Assembly (NCBI GenBank): GCA_015064295.1
Contig: SVSM01000011.1
Coordinates: forward strand, 1-47,772
Reading direction: 5' to 3'
DNA length: 47,772 nt
Origin: Oscillospiraceae bacterium
Lineage (GTDB): Bacteria; Bacillota; Clostridia; Oscillospirales; CAG-272
Shown here: positions 9,176 through 18,315 of the stretch, in pieces
Layout: the number at the start of each line of letters is the position of its first letter
Numbering within the stretch: the stretch's first letter is position 1
Translations under genes and position numbers: made by a program
The notes under the pieces: generated by a model
Seen by the model: only the letters and a program-made list of their open reading frames with translations
Database searches by the model: none
What the model was told of the DNA's origin: nothing

Positions 9176-10975
9176 ATGGCAGAAAACAGACTCATCGGTG
9201 ACTATCCCGTCATCGGCATCCGTCCCATCATCGACGGAAGAAGAGGGCCTTTGAAGGTCCGCGAATCCCTTGAGGACCAGACCATGGGCATGGCCTACGC
9301 CGCCAAGAAGCTCTTCGAGGAGAACCTCCGCTACTCCAACGGCGAGCCGGTGAAGGTGGTCATCGCCGACACCACCATCGGCCGCGTGGCCGAGGCCGCC
9401 GCCTGCGCCGAGAAGTTCAAGAAGGAAGGCGTCATGATCACCCTGTCCGTCACCCCCTGCTGGTGCTACGGCTCCGAGACCATGGACATGGATCCCAACA
9501 CCATCAAGGGCGTCTGGGGCTTTAACGCCACCGAGCGCCCCGGCGCCGTGTATCTTGCCTCGGTACTGGCCGGACACGCCCAGAAGGGCCTTCCCGCCTT
9601 CGGCATCTACGGTCACGACGTCCAGGACGCCGATGACACCACCATGCCCGACGACGTAAGAGAAAAGCTGCTTCGCTTTGCCCGCGCCGCCGTGGCCGTC
9701 GCTACCATGAAGGGTAAGTCCTATCTCCAGATCGGCTCCATCTGCATGGGTATCGTCGGCTCCTCCATCAGCCCCGAGTTCCTTGAGGAGTACCTCGGTA
9801 TGCGGGTGGAATCGGTGGACGAGGTGGAGATCATCCGCCGCATGAGCGAGGAGATCTACGACAAGGCCGAGTTCGAAAAGGCCATGGCCTGGACCAAGGC
9901 CAACTGCCCCGAGTCCTTCGATAAGAACCCCGAGTTCGTCCGCAAGTCCCCCGAGCAGAAGGAAAAGGACTGGGAGTTCGTGGTCAAGATGGCCGTCATC
10001 ATCAAGGATCTCATGAACGGCAATCCCAACCTGCCCGAGGGCCGCGAGGAGGAGATGGTGGGCCATAACGCCATCGCCGCCGGCTTCCAGGGCCAGAGAC
10101 AGTGGACTGACTTCTATCCCAACTGTGACTTCGGCGAGGCCATCCTCAACACCTCCTTCGACTGGAACGGTGCCAGAGAGCCTTATATCCTCGCCACCGA
10201 AAACGACTGCCTGAACGGCATCTCCATGCTCTTCATGAAGCTGCTCACCGGCCGTGCCCAGATGTTTGCCGACGTCCGTACCCACTGGAACGCCGAGTCG
10301 GTCAAGCGTGTTACCGGCTACGACCTGGAGGGTAAGGCTGCCGAGGCCAAGGGCTTCATTCACCTCATCAACTCCGGTGCCTGCTGCCTCGACGCCTGCG
10401 GCGAGGTCAAGGACGAGACCGGCCGTGCCGTGATGAAGGAGTGGTGGAACGTTACCGACGCCGATTGCGACGCCATGCTGAAGGCCACCACCTGGGCAGC
10501 AGCCGATAACGGCTACTTCCGTGGCGGCGGCTATTCCTCCCGCTTCCTCACCCGTGCCGAGATGCCGGCTACCATGATCCGTCTGAATCTCATCAAGGGC
10601 CTGGGCCCGGTGGTTCAGATCGCCGAGGGCTGGACGGTGAACCTTCCCGACGAGGTCTCCGATATCCTCTGGAAGAGAACTGACTATACCTGGCCCTGCA
10701 CCTGGTTTGCTCCCCGCTGCGACGGTAAGGAGGGAAGCCCCTTCAAGACCGCCTACGATATGATGAACAACTGGGGTGCCAACCACGGCGCCATCTCCTA
10801 CGGCCATATCGGCGCCGATATCATTACCCTCTGCTCCATGCTGCGGATCCCCGTCTGTATGCATAACGTGCCTGAGGATCAGATCTTCCGTCCCGCCGCT
10901 TGGAACGCCTTCGGTATGGATAAGGAAGGTCAGGACTACCGCGCCTGCGCCGTCTACGGCCCGATGTATAAGTAA
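9176..10975 (+). CDS. fucI: L-fucose isomerase
   Basis: 599 aa; starts [40 protein letters not shown], typical of FucI; followed by a fucose mutarotase gene. Confidence 0.95.
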   Translation: MAENRLIGDYPVIGIRPIIDGRRGPLKVRESLEDQTMGMAYAAKKLFEENLRYSNGEPVKVVIADTTIGRVAEAAACAEKFKKEGVMITLSVTPCWCYGSETMDMDPNTIKGVWGFNATERPGAVYLASVLAGHAQKGLPAFGIYGHDVQDADDTTMPDDVREKLLRFARAAVAVATMKGKSYLQIGSICMGIVGSSISPEFLEEYLGMRVESVDEVEIIRRMSEEIYDKAEFEKAMAWTKANCPESFDKNPEFVRKSPEQKEKDWEFVVKMAVIIKDLMNGNPNLPEGREEEMVGHNAIAAGFQGQRQWTDFYPNCDFGEAILNTSFDWNGAREPYILATENDCLNGISMLFMKLLTGRAQMFADVRTHWNAESVKRVTGYDLEGKAAEAKGFIHLINSGACCLDACGEVKDETGRAVMKEWWNVTDADCDAMLKATTWAAADNGYFRGGGYSSRFLTRAEMPATMIRLNLIKGLGPVVQIAEGWTVNLPDEVSDILWKRTDYTWPCTWFAPRCDGKEGSPFKTAYDMMNNWGANHGAISYGHIGADIITLCSMLRIPVCMHNVPEDQIFRPAAWNAFGMDKEGQDYRACAVYGPMYK

Positions 10976-10983
10976 GAAAAGAA

Positions 10984-11216
10984 GGGAGCGCGGGGCTCTG
11001 CCCCGCACCCTGCTCAGGGGGGATTTTTGCAAAAATCCCCCCGAGACCCCCCAAAACCTTTGATGGCCGAAAACTCCGTTTTCGGCAGGGGAGTCGGAAC
11101 ACGGTGCTTTCCTGCGAAAAACGCAGTTTTTCGCCATTCAACGTTTTTGGAAATCCAAAAACCTTTTTTCAAAAAGGTTTTTCGGTGGGGTTGCAAGGGG
11201 CGACGCCCCTTGCGTT
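10984..11216. repeat. Paired S-elements (forward 10984-~11092, reverse ~11113-11216)
   Basis: CGGGGCTCTGCCCCG; GGGGGGATTTTTGCAAAAATCCCCCC; GCCGAAAACTCCGTTTTCGGC; GCGAAAAACGCAGTTTTTCGC; AAAAACCTTTTTTCAAAAAGGTTTTT; AAGGGGCGACGCCCCTT. Confidence 0.88.
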
Positions 11217-11242
11217 TCCCCCAATACTACTACGAGGTAATC

Positions 11243-11689
11243 ATGATGTTAAAAGGAATTCCGAAGATCCTATCGCCGGAGCTTCTCAAGGTACTCTGCG
11301 AGATGGGCCACGGCGACACCATCTGCATTGGCGACGGCAACTTTCCCGCCGCCTCCACGGCCAAGGACGCCATTCTGATCCGTGCCGACGGCCACGGGGT
11401 ACCGGAGCTGCTGGACGCCATCCTGCAGGTCTTCCCGCTGGATAAGCACGTGGCGCGTCCCGTCAAGCTCATGGCCGTCACCCCCTCCGACGAGGGAAAG
11501 GTCAAGACGCCCATCTGGGACGATTTCAAGGCCATCATCGGCAAGTACGACGATCGGGGTGCCGACGCCGTAGACTACCTTGAGCGCTTTCACTTCTACG
11601 ACGAGGCCGCCAAGGCCTACTGCATCATCGCCACCGGCGAGAGTGCGCTCTACGCCAACGTCCTGATCCAGAAGGGCGTTGTGGTATAA
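11243..11689 (+). CDS. fucU: L-fucose mutarotase (RbsD/FucU family)
   Basis: MLKGIPKILSPELLKVLCEMGHGDTICIGDGNFPA..; adjacent to fucI. Internal start after S-element. Confidence 0.93.
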   Translation: MMLKGIPKILSPELLKVLCEMGHGDTICIGDGNFPAASTAKDAILIRADGHGVPELLDAILQVFPLDKHVARPVKLMAVTPSDEGKVKTPIWDDFKAIIGKYDDRGADAVDYLERFHFYDEAAKAYCIIATGESALYANVLIQKGVVV

Positions 11690-11699
11690 TCCGCAAAAA

Positions 11700-11739
11700 G
11701 AAAACAGGCCCGACGCCGTACGGCGTCGGGCCTGTTTGC
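11700..11739 (+). terminator. Intrinsic terminator after fucU
   Basis: CAGGCCCGACGCCGTACGGCGTCGGGCCTG followed by TTTG. Confidence 0.8.
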
Positions 11740-11770
11740 GTAAAACCGACAGAGGTCTGTGGGTTTTCCG

Positions 11771-12403
11771 TTAGGTATTCTTCATGATGACGCTTTCCAT
11801 GACGTCGGTGGAATGCTCGCAGGCATCCAGGCACATCTCCAGATCCTCGTAGATGCCCGACCAGGCGATGACGGTCTTGGCGTCAATGTCGGGGGAACGG
11901 AAGAGGGTTCTGACGCAATCGGAGTGGAGCTTATCCCCCTCGCTCTCGATGGAGTTGATGAGGCGGATGCTCTCCCGGAGGGCGGTGGAGCTCTTGAAGC
12001 TGCGGAACTCGGTGACGGCACGGTGCAGCTCGTCACAGCACTTGATGATCATTTCGGTGAAGACCAGCGCCTCGGCGCGGACCTCGGTCAGGCAGTACAT
12101 ATCGATCCGCAGCATGACATCGTCGATGCTGTCCACCACGTCGTCCAGGTTCTGGGCCAGGGCGACGATGTCCTCCCGCTCGATGGGGGTGATGAACTCG
12201 TGGCTCAGACGGGACATCATGTCGTGCTTTTCGTTGTCGGCGCGGTTTTCGATCTCGTGCATCTTGGCCATGCGGGAGCGGAAGAGATCCTCGTTAAAAT
12301 CGGCCAGCGAATCGTGCAGGCAGGCAGCGGCCTCGCAGGCGAAGGCGGCGGTGCGGATGAAGTAGTCGAAATAATCGTAATCCTTTTCCTTTTTGAAAAA
12401 CAT
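11771..12403 (-). CDS. DUF47/PhoU-like Pit accessory protein
   Basis: 210 aa helical protein with ENRADNEKHDMMSRLSHEFITPIEREDIVAL; adjacent to a Pit transporter. Confidence 0.9.
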   Translation of the reverse strand: MFFKKEKDYDYFDYFIRTAAFACEAAACLHDSLADFNEDLFRSRMAKMHEIENRADNEKHDMMSRLSHEFITPIEREDIVALAQNLDDVVDSIDDVMLRIDMYCLTEVRAEALVFTEMIIKCCDELHRAVTEFRSFKSSTALRESIRLINSIESEGDKLHSDCVRTLFRSPDIDAKTVIAWSGIYEDLEMCLDACEHSTDVMESVIMKNT

Positions 12404-12435
12404 AATCGTTTCCTTTCTACAAACGTATTACGGGA

Positions 12436-13488
12436 TCAGAACAGCAGAAGAAAGAGCTTGACGGCAAGGAAGCCGAGCAGGCCGCAGCCGGGGAAGGTGA
12501 GGATCCAGGTGAGGACCATCTCCTTGACGACGCCCCAGTTGACGGCCGAGAGCCGCTTGGAGGCGCCGACGCCCATGATGGCGGTGGTCTTGGTGTGGGT
12601 GGTGCTGACGGGGATACCGGTCAGGGAGGCGATGAGCAGACACAGGGCGGCGCCCAGGTCGGCGGCAAAGCCCTGATAGGTCTGAAGCTTGACCATGTCC
12701 ATGCCCACCGATTTGATGATGCGGTAGCCGCCGATGGAGGTACCGAGGGCCATGACGGCGGAGCAGAGGATCATGAGCCAGATGGGGATCACAAACTCGG
12801 TCTTGCCGGTCTGTCCGTTGGCCATGAAGATACCGAGGAGAAAGACGCCCATAAATTTCTGGCCGTCCTGGGCCCCGTGCATAAAGGCCATGGAGGCGCC
12901 GCCGCAGATCTGAGCGCCCCGGAAGAAGCCGGAGGTCTTGATTCGGTCGGCACGGCGGAAGAGGAACTCGGTCAGCTTGGCCGAGCCCAGACCGAACCCG
13001 AAGCCGAGAACCGAGGACAGGACAAGCCCTACCAGGACCTTGACCCATTCGTTGCCGCTGACACCGCCCAGGCCGTTGTGCATGGCGATGGCGGCGCCGG
13101 TGAGACCGGCGATGAGGGCGTGGCTCTCACTGGTGGGGATGCCGAACTTCCAGGCGGCAGTGGCCCAGACCACGATGGCGACCAGCGCCGCACAGAGGGC
13201 GGTGGTAGCTTCCTTGGCGTTACTGCCGAAGTCGACCATCTTGAAGATGGTGGTGGCCACCTTGGCGTTCAGGAGCGTCATGGCGAAGACGCCCAGGAAG
13301 TTAAAGACGGCGGCCATGAGAATCGCAGCCTTTGGCTTCATCGCTCTGGTGGAAACGCAGGTAGCGATGGCGTTTGGGGCGTCGGTCCAGCCGTTGACGA
13401 GAATGACGCCCAGCGTCAGAAGCGCTGTGATGGCGATCATGGGGCTTCCCGTCACAAGCCGGAGAAATTCATTGAAGCTGACAGTCAT
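12436..13488 (-). CDS. Inorganic phosphate (Pit-family) transporter
   Basis: GWTDAPNAIATCVSTRAMKPKAAILMAAVFNFLG and GIPVSTTHTKTTAIMGVG Pit signatures. Start at 13488 rather than the ORF start at 13536. Confidence 0.94.
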   Translation of the reverse strand: MTVSFNEFLRLVTGSPMIAITALLTLGVILVNGWTDAPNAIATCVSTRAMKPKAAILMAAVFNFLGVFAMTLLNAKVATTIFKMVDFGSNAKEATTALCAALVAIVVWATAAWKFGIPTSESHALIAGLTGAAIAMHNGLGGVSGNEWVKVLVGLVLSSVLGFGFGLGSAKLTEFLFRRADRIKTSGFFRGAQICGGASMAFMHGAQDGQKFMGVFLLGIFMANGQTGKTEFVIPIWLMILCSAVMALGTSIGGYRIIKSVGMDMVKLQTYQGFAADLGAALCLLIASLTGIPVSTTHTKTTAIMGVGASKRLSAVNWGVVKEMVLTWILTFPGCGLLGFLAVKLFLLLF

Positions 13489-13544
13489 CGGGTGAGATGC
13501 CTTCCTCTCGCAAAAGATTGGCAGGCGGGCCTGCACTATCCTTA

Positions 13545-13573
13545 ATTATACCAAAAAAGCGGTGTCCTGTCAA
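13545..13573 (-). promoter_or_regulatory. Promoter of Pit/DUF47 operon
   Basis: Minus strand TTGACA-N17-TATAAT. Confidence 0.7.
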
Positions 13574-13682
13574 GAAAAAGAGCGGCCGAGAGATCTCGAA
13601 AAGCAGGAGGGCGTTGCCTGCCGATCCGCCTTGGGAACGGCGCATACCACCTGGGATCTTCCGTAACAAGAATCCAAGCCCC

Positions 13683-13870
13683 TGTTCCCATGCGAAAAAA
13701 CGGAGTTTTTTCGCCATCCAAAGTTTTTGGGGGTGCAGGGGGGATTTTTTCAAAAATCCCCCCTGCCGGGGTATGGGGCGGCGCCCCAAGCCTCTCGTCA
13801 GCGCCCCAAGCCTCTCATCAGCGCCCCAAGCCCTTCGTCAGCGCCCCAAGCCCTTCGTCAGCGCCCCAAG
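13683..13870 (-). repeat. S-element with 20-bp tandem-repeat extension
   Basis: GCGAAAAAACGGAGTTTTTTCGC; AAAGTTTTTGGGGGTGCAGG; GGGGGGATTTTTTCAAAAATCCCCCC; GGGGCGGCGCCCC; then GCGCCCCAAGCCTCTCGTCA x4.5 (13781-13870). Confidence 0.92.
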
Positions 13871-13889
13871 TCACACGGCGGGGTAAAAA

Positions 13890-13920
13890 ACAAAGCCCCC
13901 CGGAAACGGGGGGCTATCCT
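13890..13920 (-). terminator. Terminator of spoVFA-spoVFB
   Basis: AAAGCCCCCCGGAAACGGGGGGCT hairpin, T-run on the minus strand. Confidence 0.7.
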
Positions 13921-14481
13921 TTACAGAAACAAGGGCCGTGCCTGCCGGCCCTCGCGGGCGGCGGCAAGACAGTCGGGGAGCAGGGAGAAATCGGCCACCA
14001 GGGAATGGGGCTTTTTCTCGGGATCGTCCTGCCGCATCGGAACGAAAAAGACGCTCTTTTTTTCCAGCAGGGCGGCGATGTTCTTTAGGTTCGCGGCCAT
14101 GGCGTCGTTGGAGGCCGGGGCCAGGAGGAGGGGGCGGCTTCGCCGCAGATGGGCCTTGACAGCCATGGTCACGGGGGTATCGGTAACGCCCAGGGCGATC
14201 TTAGCCAGGGTATTCCCGGTACAGGGTGCCACCACCAACACCTCCAGAGGAAGAGCGGGGCCGAGGGGCTCGGCATCGGGGATGGTCAGCACCGGCGGTC
14301 GGTGGCAGATGGCCTCGGCCTCCCGGATAAAGTCGGCGGCGTGTCCAAAGCGGGTATCGGTGGAGGCCGCGTTGAAGCTGAAGATGGGCAGCAGCTCCTC
14401 CCCCTGCTCGGCCAGCCTTCGCAGGGCGGCAAAGGCGGAAGCGAAGGTGCAGTAGGAGCCGCAGAAGGCAAAGCCGATCAT
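13921..14481 (-). CDS. spoVFB: Dipicolinate synthase subunit B (flavoprotein)
   Basis: 186 aa flavoprotein fold with FAFCGSYCTF..VVAPCTGNTLAKIALGVTDTPVTMAVKAHLR; adjacent to spoVFA. Confidence 0.93.
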   Translation of the reverse strand: MIGFAFCGSYCTFASAFAALRRLAEQGEELLPIFSFNAASTDTRFGHAADFIREAEAICHRPPVLTIPDAEPLGPALPLEVLVVAPCTGNTLAKIALGVTDTPVTMAVKAHLRRSRPLLLAPASNDAMAANLKNIAALLEKKSVFFVPMRQDDPEKKPHSLVADFSLLPDCLAAAREGRQARPLFL

Positions 14482-15365
14482 ACCGCCACCTCCCTTGCCT
14501 TACGGTGGAGACAGTCGGCAATGATCCGCCCCGCCGTGACGGGGGCGACCTTACCGGGGAGTGAGAGGGCGGTGATGACCTGAACGCCGTGGCGGAGGGC
14601 GGCGTCGCCGTCGACGCCGCCGGGCTTGGAGGCCAGATCGATGACGAAGGCCCCCGGCTTCATGGCGGCAAGACAGGACTCGGTGACCACCGTCTCGGGA
14701 ACGGTGTTAAAGAGTACGTCAAACTCTCCCGCATAGGCAGGGAGAGTCTCGTAGTCACAGGCGCGGCAGCCGAAAAGCTGGGAAAGCGCCATGTCCCGAT
14801 CCTTGCGGGAAACGGCGGTCACGTGAGCGCCCAGGGCGGTCAGCATCCGGCAGAGGGCCTTGCCGATGCGGCCGTAGCCCAGCACGCAGACCGAGGCGCC
14901 GTTTAGGGTAATATCCAGATGATTCATGGCGATGGCCACGGCGCCCTCGGCGGTGGGGATGGCGTTGAGGACGTTGAAGCGCTCCTCACGGCAGAGATCG
15001 CAGACGGCAACGCCGCGGGCGGCGAGGGCCTCCTCCAGCTCCGCAGGGAAGACGCCGCCGAAGGCGGCCGACACCGAAGAGAGATAGGGGGAAAGACGGT
15101 CGATCAGCACAGGGAGAGGGAGCTTTTCCTCGGCAAAGGGGAGGTTCAGCCGGCCGTTCCGCAGGACGGGGACGGGAAAGAGCAGAAGCTCGGCGCCTGC
15201 CAGGGCCTCCTCAAGAGGCAGGGAGAGCCCGCATCCGTATGTATCGAAGCCATACAATGCGGTATCGTAGCCCAGCTCCTCCAGCCGCTTCTTTGCGGCA
15301 AGCAGGCGGAGATCGCCGCCCAGGAGGGCGATTTTTGTCGGTTTTTTGTTTTTTACGTCGGGCAT
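14478..15365 (-). CDS. spoVFA: Dipicolinate synthase subunit A
   Basis: IALLGGDLRLLAAKKRLEELGY N-terminus and VCVLGYGRIGKALCRMLTALGAHVTAVSRK Rossmann motif; overlaps spoVFB by 4 nt. Start at 15365. Confidence 0.93.
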   Translation of the reverse strand: MPDVKNKKPTKIALLGGDLRLLAAKKRLEELGYDTALYGFDTYGCGLSLPLEEALAGAELLLFPVPVLRNGRLNLPFAEEKLPLPVLIDRLSPYLSSVSAAFGGVFPAELEEALAARGVAVCDLCREERFNVLNAIPTAEGAVAIAMNHLDITLNGASVCVLGYGRIGKALCRMLTALGAHVTAVSRKDRDMALSQLFGCRACDYETLPAYAGEFDVLFNTVPETVVTESCLAAMKPGAFVIDLASKPGGVDGDAALRHGVQVITALSLPGKVAPVTAGRIIADCLHRKAREVAV

Positions 15366-15426
15366 ATGGGGGATTCCTTTCGTTGGGAGATCGTTTCGGC
15401 CGGAGGAAAAACCGCCGGCTGATACC

Positions 15427-15452
15427 AGTATATGAGGGGAAAACCGAAGGGT
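15427..15452 (-). promoter_or_regulatory. Sigma-K-like promoter upstream of spoVFA
   Basis: Minus strand AC-N16-CATATACT, matching the AC-N16-CATAnnnT pattern. Confidence 0.5.
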
Positions 15453-15537
15453 GCGACGGAGGGCCGTCATTCTTCCGTCATCTTCCCCAAAATTCCCGCC
15501 GAAGAATGTTACAAAGCGACGAAATTCACATTTTCTC

Positions 15538-15566
15538 TTGACAGGAGGGCGTAACTGTGGTATACT
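15538..15566 (+). promoter_or_regulatory. Strong sigma-A-type promoter
   Basis: TTGACA (15538-15543), 17-bp spacer, TATACT (15561-15566); no annotated gene directly downstream. Confidence 0.75.
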
Positions 15567-15572
15567 GTAATC

Positions 15573-15790
15573 GGAAAGAAAAGAACGCACAAGACAGCAA
15601 GCAAATGAAACGAAAGAGGTGATACCCGTGGCTCACAGTGCTCCGTACCCCTCGAAGAATGTTCGGAACCGTTAGGGGTACCAAAAACCGAAGAAAAACG
15701 AAAATTTGTCGTACCTTGCGCCTCGCTATCGCAACGTAACAAAAGATGTGGAAAACGCCTTCCCGAAGGATGGGAAGGCGTTGTTATTTG
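15573..15790 (+). ncRNA. Candidate structured small RNA (~215 nt) or leader of a 15-aa peptide
   Basis: Lies between a consensus promoter and an intrinsic terminator; internal hairpin GTACCCCT(15645-15652)/AGGGGTAC(15674-15681). Confidence 0.45.
15754..15790 (+). terminator. Intrinsic terminator
   Basis: AACGCCTTCCC-gaaggat-GGGAAGGCGTT followed by GTTATTTGT. Confidence 0.7.
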
Positions 15791-15909
15791 TGCTCGGAGG
15801 CCGCGATCTGTGCCGTAGGTCTGCGTTTTTGGGGCGGGGCGAGCCGTCTCTTTGGTCAAATCGCCCCAAAGCCGGCCGAAAAATCCGCTAAATTTTCTGA
15901 ATATTCCTC

Positions 15910-15938
15910 TTGCTCTTTTCCTCAATTGGGTGTATACT
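15910..15938 (+). promoter_or_regulatory. Antiporter promoter
   Basis: TTGCTC-N17-TATACT. Confidence 0.5.
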
Positions 15939-15996
15939 TATCCTTTGTGGGGCAGCTTGCCCCCGAATTTGATTTGGAAAGGTCTGACAACGTCGT

Positions 15997-17274
15997 ATGG
16001 AAGAGCTTCTTCCCTTAACTCTGGCCCTGTTTGCCGGGCTGATGCTTTCGCGTCTGACAAAAAAATTCAATCTCCCCGCCGTTACCGCCTATCTTGTGGC
16101 GGGTATCCTCATCGGTCCCTTCTGCCTCGGTGCCTTGGGAATCGATAAGCTGGGCTTTACCTCCCTGGACGGCGTCGAGCACTATGACCTCCTCTCGGAG
16201 GTGGCCCTGGGCTTTATTGCCTTTACCATGGGTAACGAGTTCCGTGTGGAGGCCCTCAAGAAGGTGGGCAGGCAGGCGGCTGTCATCGCCGTCTTCCAGG
16301 CGCTGGTGGCCACGGTGTTCGTGGACGCCGCCCTCATCGGACTCCATTTTCTGATGCCCCATAAGCTGCCCCTGTCGGCGGCCATTACCCTGGGTGCCAT
16401 CGCTACCGCCACGGCTCCTGCCGCAACCCTGATGGTGGTGAAGCAGTATAAGGCCGACGGGCCCCTCACCCGTATGCTGCTGCCGGTGGTGGCTCTGGAC
16501 GATATGGTGGGCCTGGTGGTCTTCGCCATCTCCTTCGGGATCTCCCGCGCCATTGAGCAGGGACACGTGGAGCTGGTCTCCATCGTGGTGGATCCCCTGG
16601 TGGAGGTGGTGGCTTCTCTGCTCCTGGGCGGCGTCATCGGCTACGCCTTCCATTTTATCGAGCAGTTCTTCCATTCCCGTACTAAGCGTATGAGCATCTC
16701 GGTGATGTTCGTCTTCCTGGCCGTGTCGCTCTCCCAGCTCCACGCCACCATCGGCCCGGTCACCCTGGGCTTCTCCTCCCTTTTGGTCTGTATGGCCATG
16801 GGCACCGTCTTCTGTAATCTCTGCTCCTTCTCGGAGGAGCTGATGGACCGTGTCGACCGCTGGACGGGGCCTCTCATGGTGCTCTTCTTCGTCCTGTCGG
16901 GCGCCGACCTCAACTTTACCGTCTTTGCCGATTGGGGCATCATTTTGGCAGGCGTCGTTTACATCCTCTTCCGTTCTCTCGGTAAGATCTACGGTGCAAA
17001 CCTGGCCGCTCGCTTCACCCATTGCGAGCCGTCGATCCAGAAATATCTCGGCATTACCCTCCTGCCCCAGGCAGGTGTATCTCTTGGCATGTCGCTGACC
17101 GCTATGAGCCTCGGCGCGTCCGGTACCATCATTCGGAACGTGGCCCTCTTTGCCGTGCTGATCTACGAGCTGGTCGGCCCCCTGATGACGCGGATCGCCC
17201 TGCAGAAGGCAGGCGAGATCAAGGAGCGTCCCCTCACCGACCGCGAAAAAGCGGCCCTGGCGGGGAAGGGTTGA
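15997..17274 (+). CDS. CPA2-type cation:proton antiporter (Kef/NapA-like membrane domain)
   Basis: 425 aa polytopic; LPAVTAYLVAGILIGPFCLG and LTLGAIATATAPAATLMVVKQYKADGPLTRMLLPVVALDDMVGLV motifs. Confidence 0.92.
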   Translation: MEELLPLTLALFAGLMLSRLTKKFNLPAVTAYLVAGILIGPFCLGALGIDKLGFTSLDGVEHYDLLSEVALGFIAFTMGNEFRVEALKKVGRQAAVIAVFQALVATVFVDAALIGLHFLMPHKLPLSAAITLGAIATATAPAATLMVVKQYKADGPLTRMLLPVVALDDMVGLVVFAISFGISRAIEQGHVELVSIVVDPLVEVVASLLLGGVIGYAFHFIEQFFHSRTKRMSISVMFVFLAVSLSQLHATIGPVTLGFSSLLVCMAMGTVFCNLCSFSEELMDRVDRWTGPLMVLFFVLSGADLNFTVFADWGIILAGVVYILFRSLGKIYGANLAARFTHCEPSIQKYLGITLLPQAGVSLGMSLTAMSLGASGTIIRNVALFAVLIYELVGPLMTRIALQKAGEIKERPLTDREKAALAGKG

Positions 17275-17279
17275 GGGGG

Positions 17280-17382
17280 GAGCGGCGCGGGGCTCTGCCC
17301 CGCACCCCGGCATGGGGGCTTTTTGAAAAAAGCCCCCAGCACCCCAAAAACTTTGAATGGCCGAAAACGCCGTTTTCGGCAG
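17280..17382 (+). repeat. S-element
   Basis: CGCGGGGCTCTGCCCCGCA; TGGGGGCTTTTTGAAAAAAGCCCCCA; CACCCCAAAAACTTTGAATGGCC; GCCGAAAACGCCGTTTTCGGC. Confidence 0.87.
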
Positions 17383-17394
17383 AGAATCGTAAAA

Positions 17395-17433
17395 AAGGTC
17401 TTCCCTTGCCAAGTGGCGGGAAGGCCTTTTTCT
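17395..17433 (+). terminator. Intrinsic terminator
   Basis: AAGGTCTTCCCTTGCCAAGTGGCGGGAAGGCCTTTTTCT. Confidence 0.65.
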
Positions 17434-17451
17434 CTGTCATGCAAAAACGGT

Positions 17452-17530
17452 TTGTCCGAAGCAACGCTTCGGGCCGTTGAAGATCTTAGGGGTCGCAGGT
17501 AATTTGCGAAGCAAATGTTCTGCTGGGACC
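17452..17530 (-). repeat. Degenerate S-element
   Basis: TCCGAAGCAACGCTTCGGG; GGCCGTTGAAGATCTTAGGGGTCGCAGG; AATTTGCGAAGCAAAT. Confidence 0.5.
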
Positions 17531-17563
17531 ATTCTCCGAAAGAAGGCCCACTGCATCCTCTCC

Positions 17564-17659
17564 TCACAAAAGCAAAACGGCGATGAAGGCGGCGGTCAGC
17601 AGGGAGGCCAGCAGGAGACCGACGAAGAAGCCGACGAAAAAGCGGGTGAAAAATTCCAT
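17564..17659 (-). CDS. 31-aa single-pass membrane small protein
   Basis: MEFFTRFFVGFFVGLLLASLLTAAFIAVLLL*; GAGGT ribosome-binding site about 8 nt upstream. Not in the ORF track because of size. Confidence 0.55.
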   Translation of the reverse strand: MEFFTRFFVGFFVGLLLASLLTAAFIAVLLL

Positions 17660-17816
17660 GGGGCAATACCTCGCGGGGTTTTGCCTTATTGTCTGCAAAA
17701 TCCGCGATTTTATGCGAAAACGCCTGGCTTTTTGGGAAAACCGTACACGAACGAAAGAAGACGCCGTTTTTCAAGCCGGCCAATCGGCGGCTCACCGCCA
17801 TCGGAGCAGATTCGGA

Positions 17817-17852
17817 AAGCCCCCGTCAATCGAAGGATTGACGGGGGCTTTT
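17817..17852. terminator. Terminator after mgtC-like gene
   Basis: AAAGCCCCCGTCAATCGAAGGATTGACGGGGGCTTTT. Confidence 0.7.
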
Positions 17853-17859
17853 GCGTGAT

Positions 17860-18315
17860 TCAGTCGGTATCGTCGGGAGGAGGGGATGCCTCCTTCTCCT
17901 TTTTCTTCGGGCGGCAGAGCGAGACCACGATCAGGATCGCCATGACGGCGATAAAGGAGGCCAGGCAAATGGTGTAGTAGCTCAGTCCGATGGCGATGCC
18001 GAGGCACCCGGCCACCCAGAGGGTCGAGGCGGTGGTCAGGCCGCTGACGGTGTCGTTGCGGTCGTTATGCAGGATACAGCCCGCGCCGATGAAGCCGATA
18101 CCGCTGACCACCTGGGCAATGATGCGGGTGGGGTCGATGTCGGAATACTCGGCAAACATCTGCATCTGGATGAGAGCGATCACGGCGGCGCCGATGCAGA
18201 CCATGGCGTGGGTCTTGATGCCGGCGGGATGGCCGTTCAGCTCCCGTTGCAGGCCGATGACCATGCCGATGACGGCGGCCAGCGCCACGCGGAACACGAT
18301 TTCATACCATATCAT
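17860..18315 (-). CDS. MgtC/SapB family membrane protein
   Basis: AAVIGMVIGLQRELNGHPAGIKTHAMVCIGAAV and GIGFIGAGCIL are MgtC/SapB signatures. Confidence 0.95.
   Translation of the reverse strand: MIWYEIVFRVALAAVIGMVIGLQRELNGHPAGIKTHAMVCIGAAVIALIQMQMFAEYSDIDPTRIIAQVVSGIGFIGAGCILHNDRNDTVSGLTTASTLWVAGCLGIAIGLSYYTICLASFIAVMAILIVVSLCRPKKKEKEASPPPDDTD

Noticed and set aside
13781-13870. CRISPR-like array
   Set aside because: 20-bp units are contiguous without spacers, contain half a hairpin of the S-element, and no cas genes are present.
15573-15790. Known riboswitch or 6S RNA
   Set aside because: I could not match it to any aptamer consensus or to the 6S large-bubble fold from sequence alone; left as an unassigned candidate.
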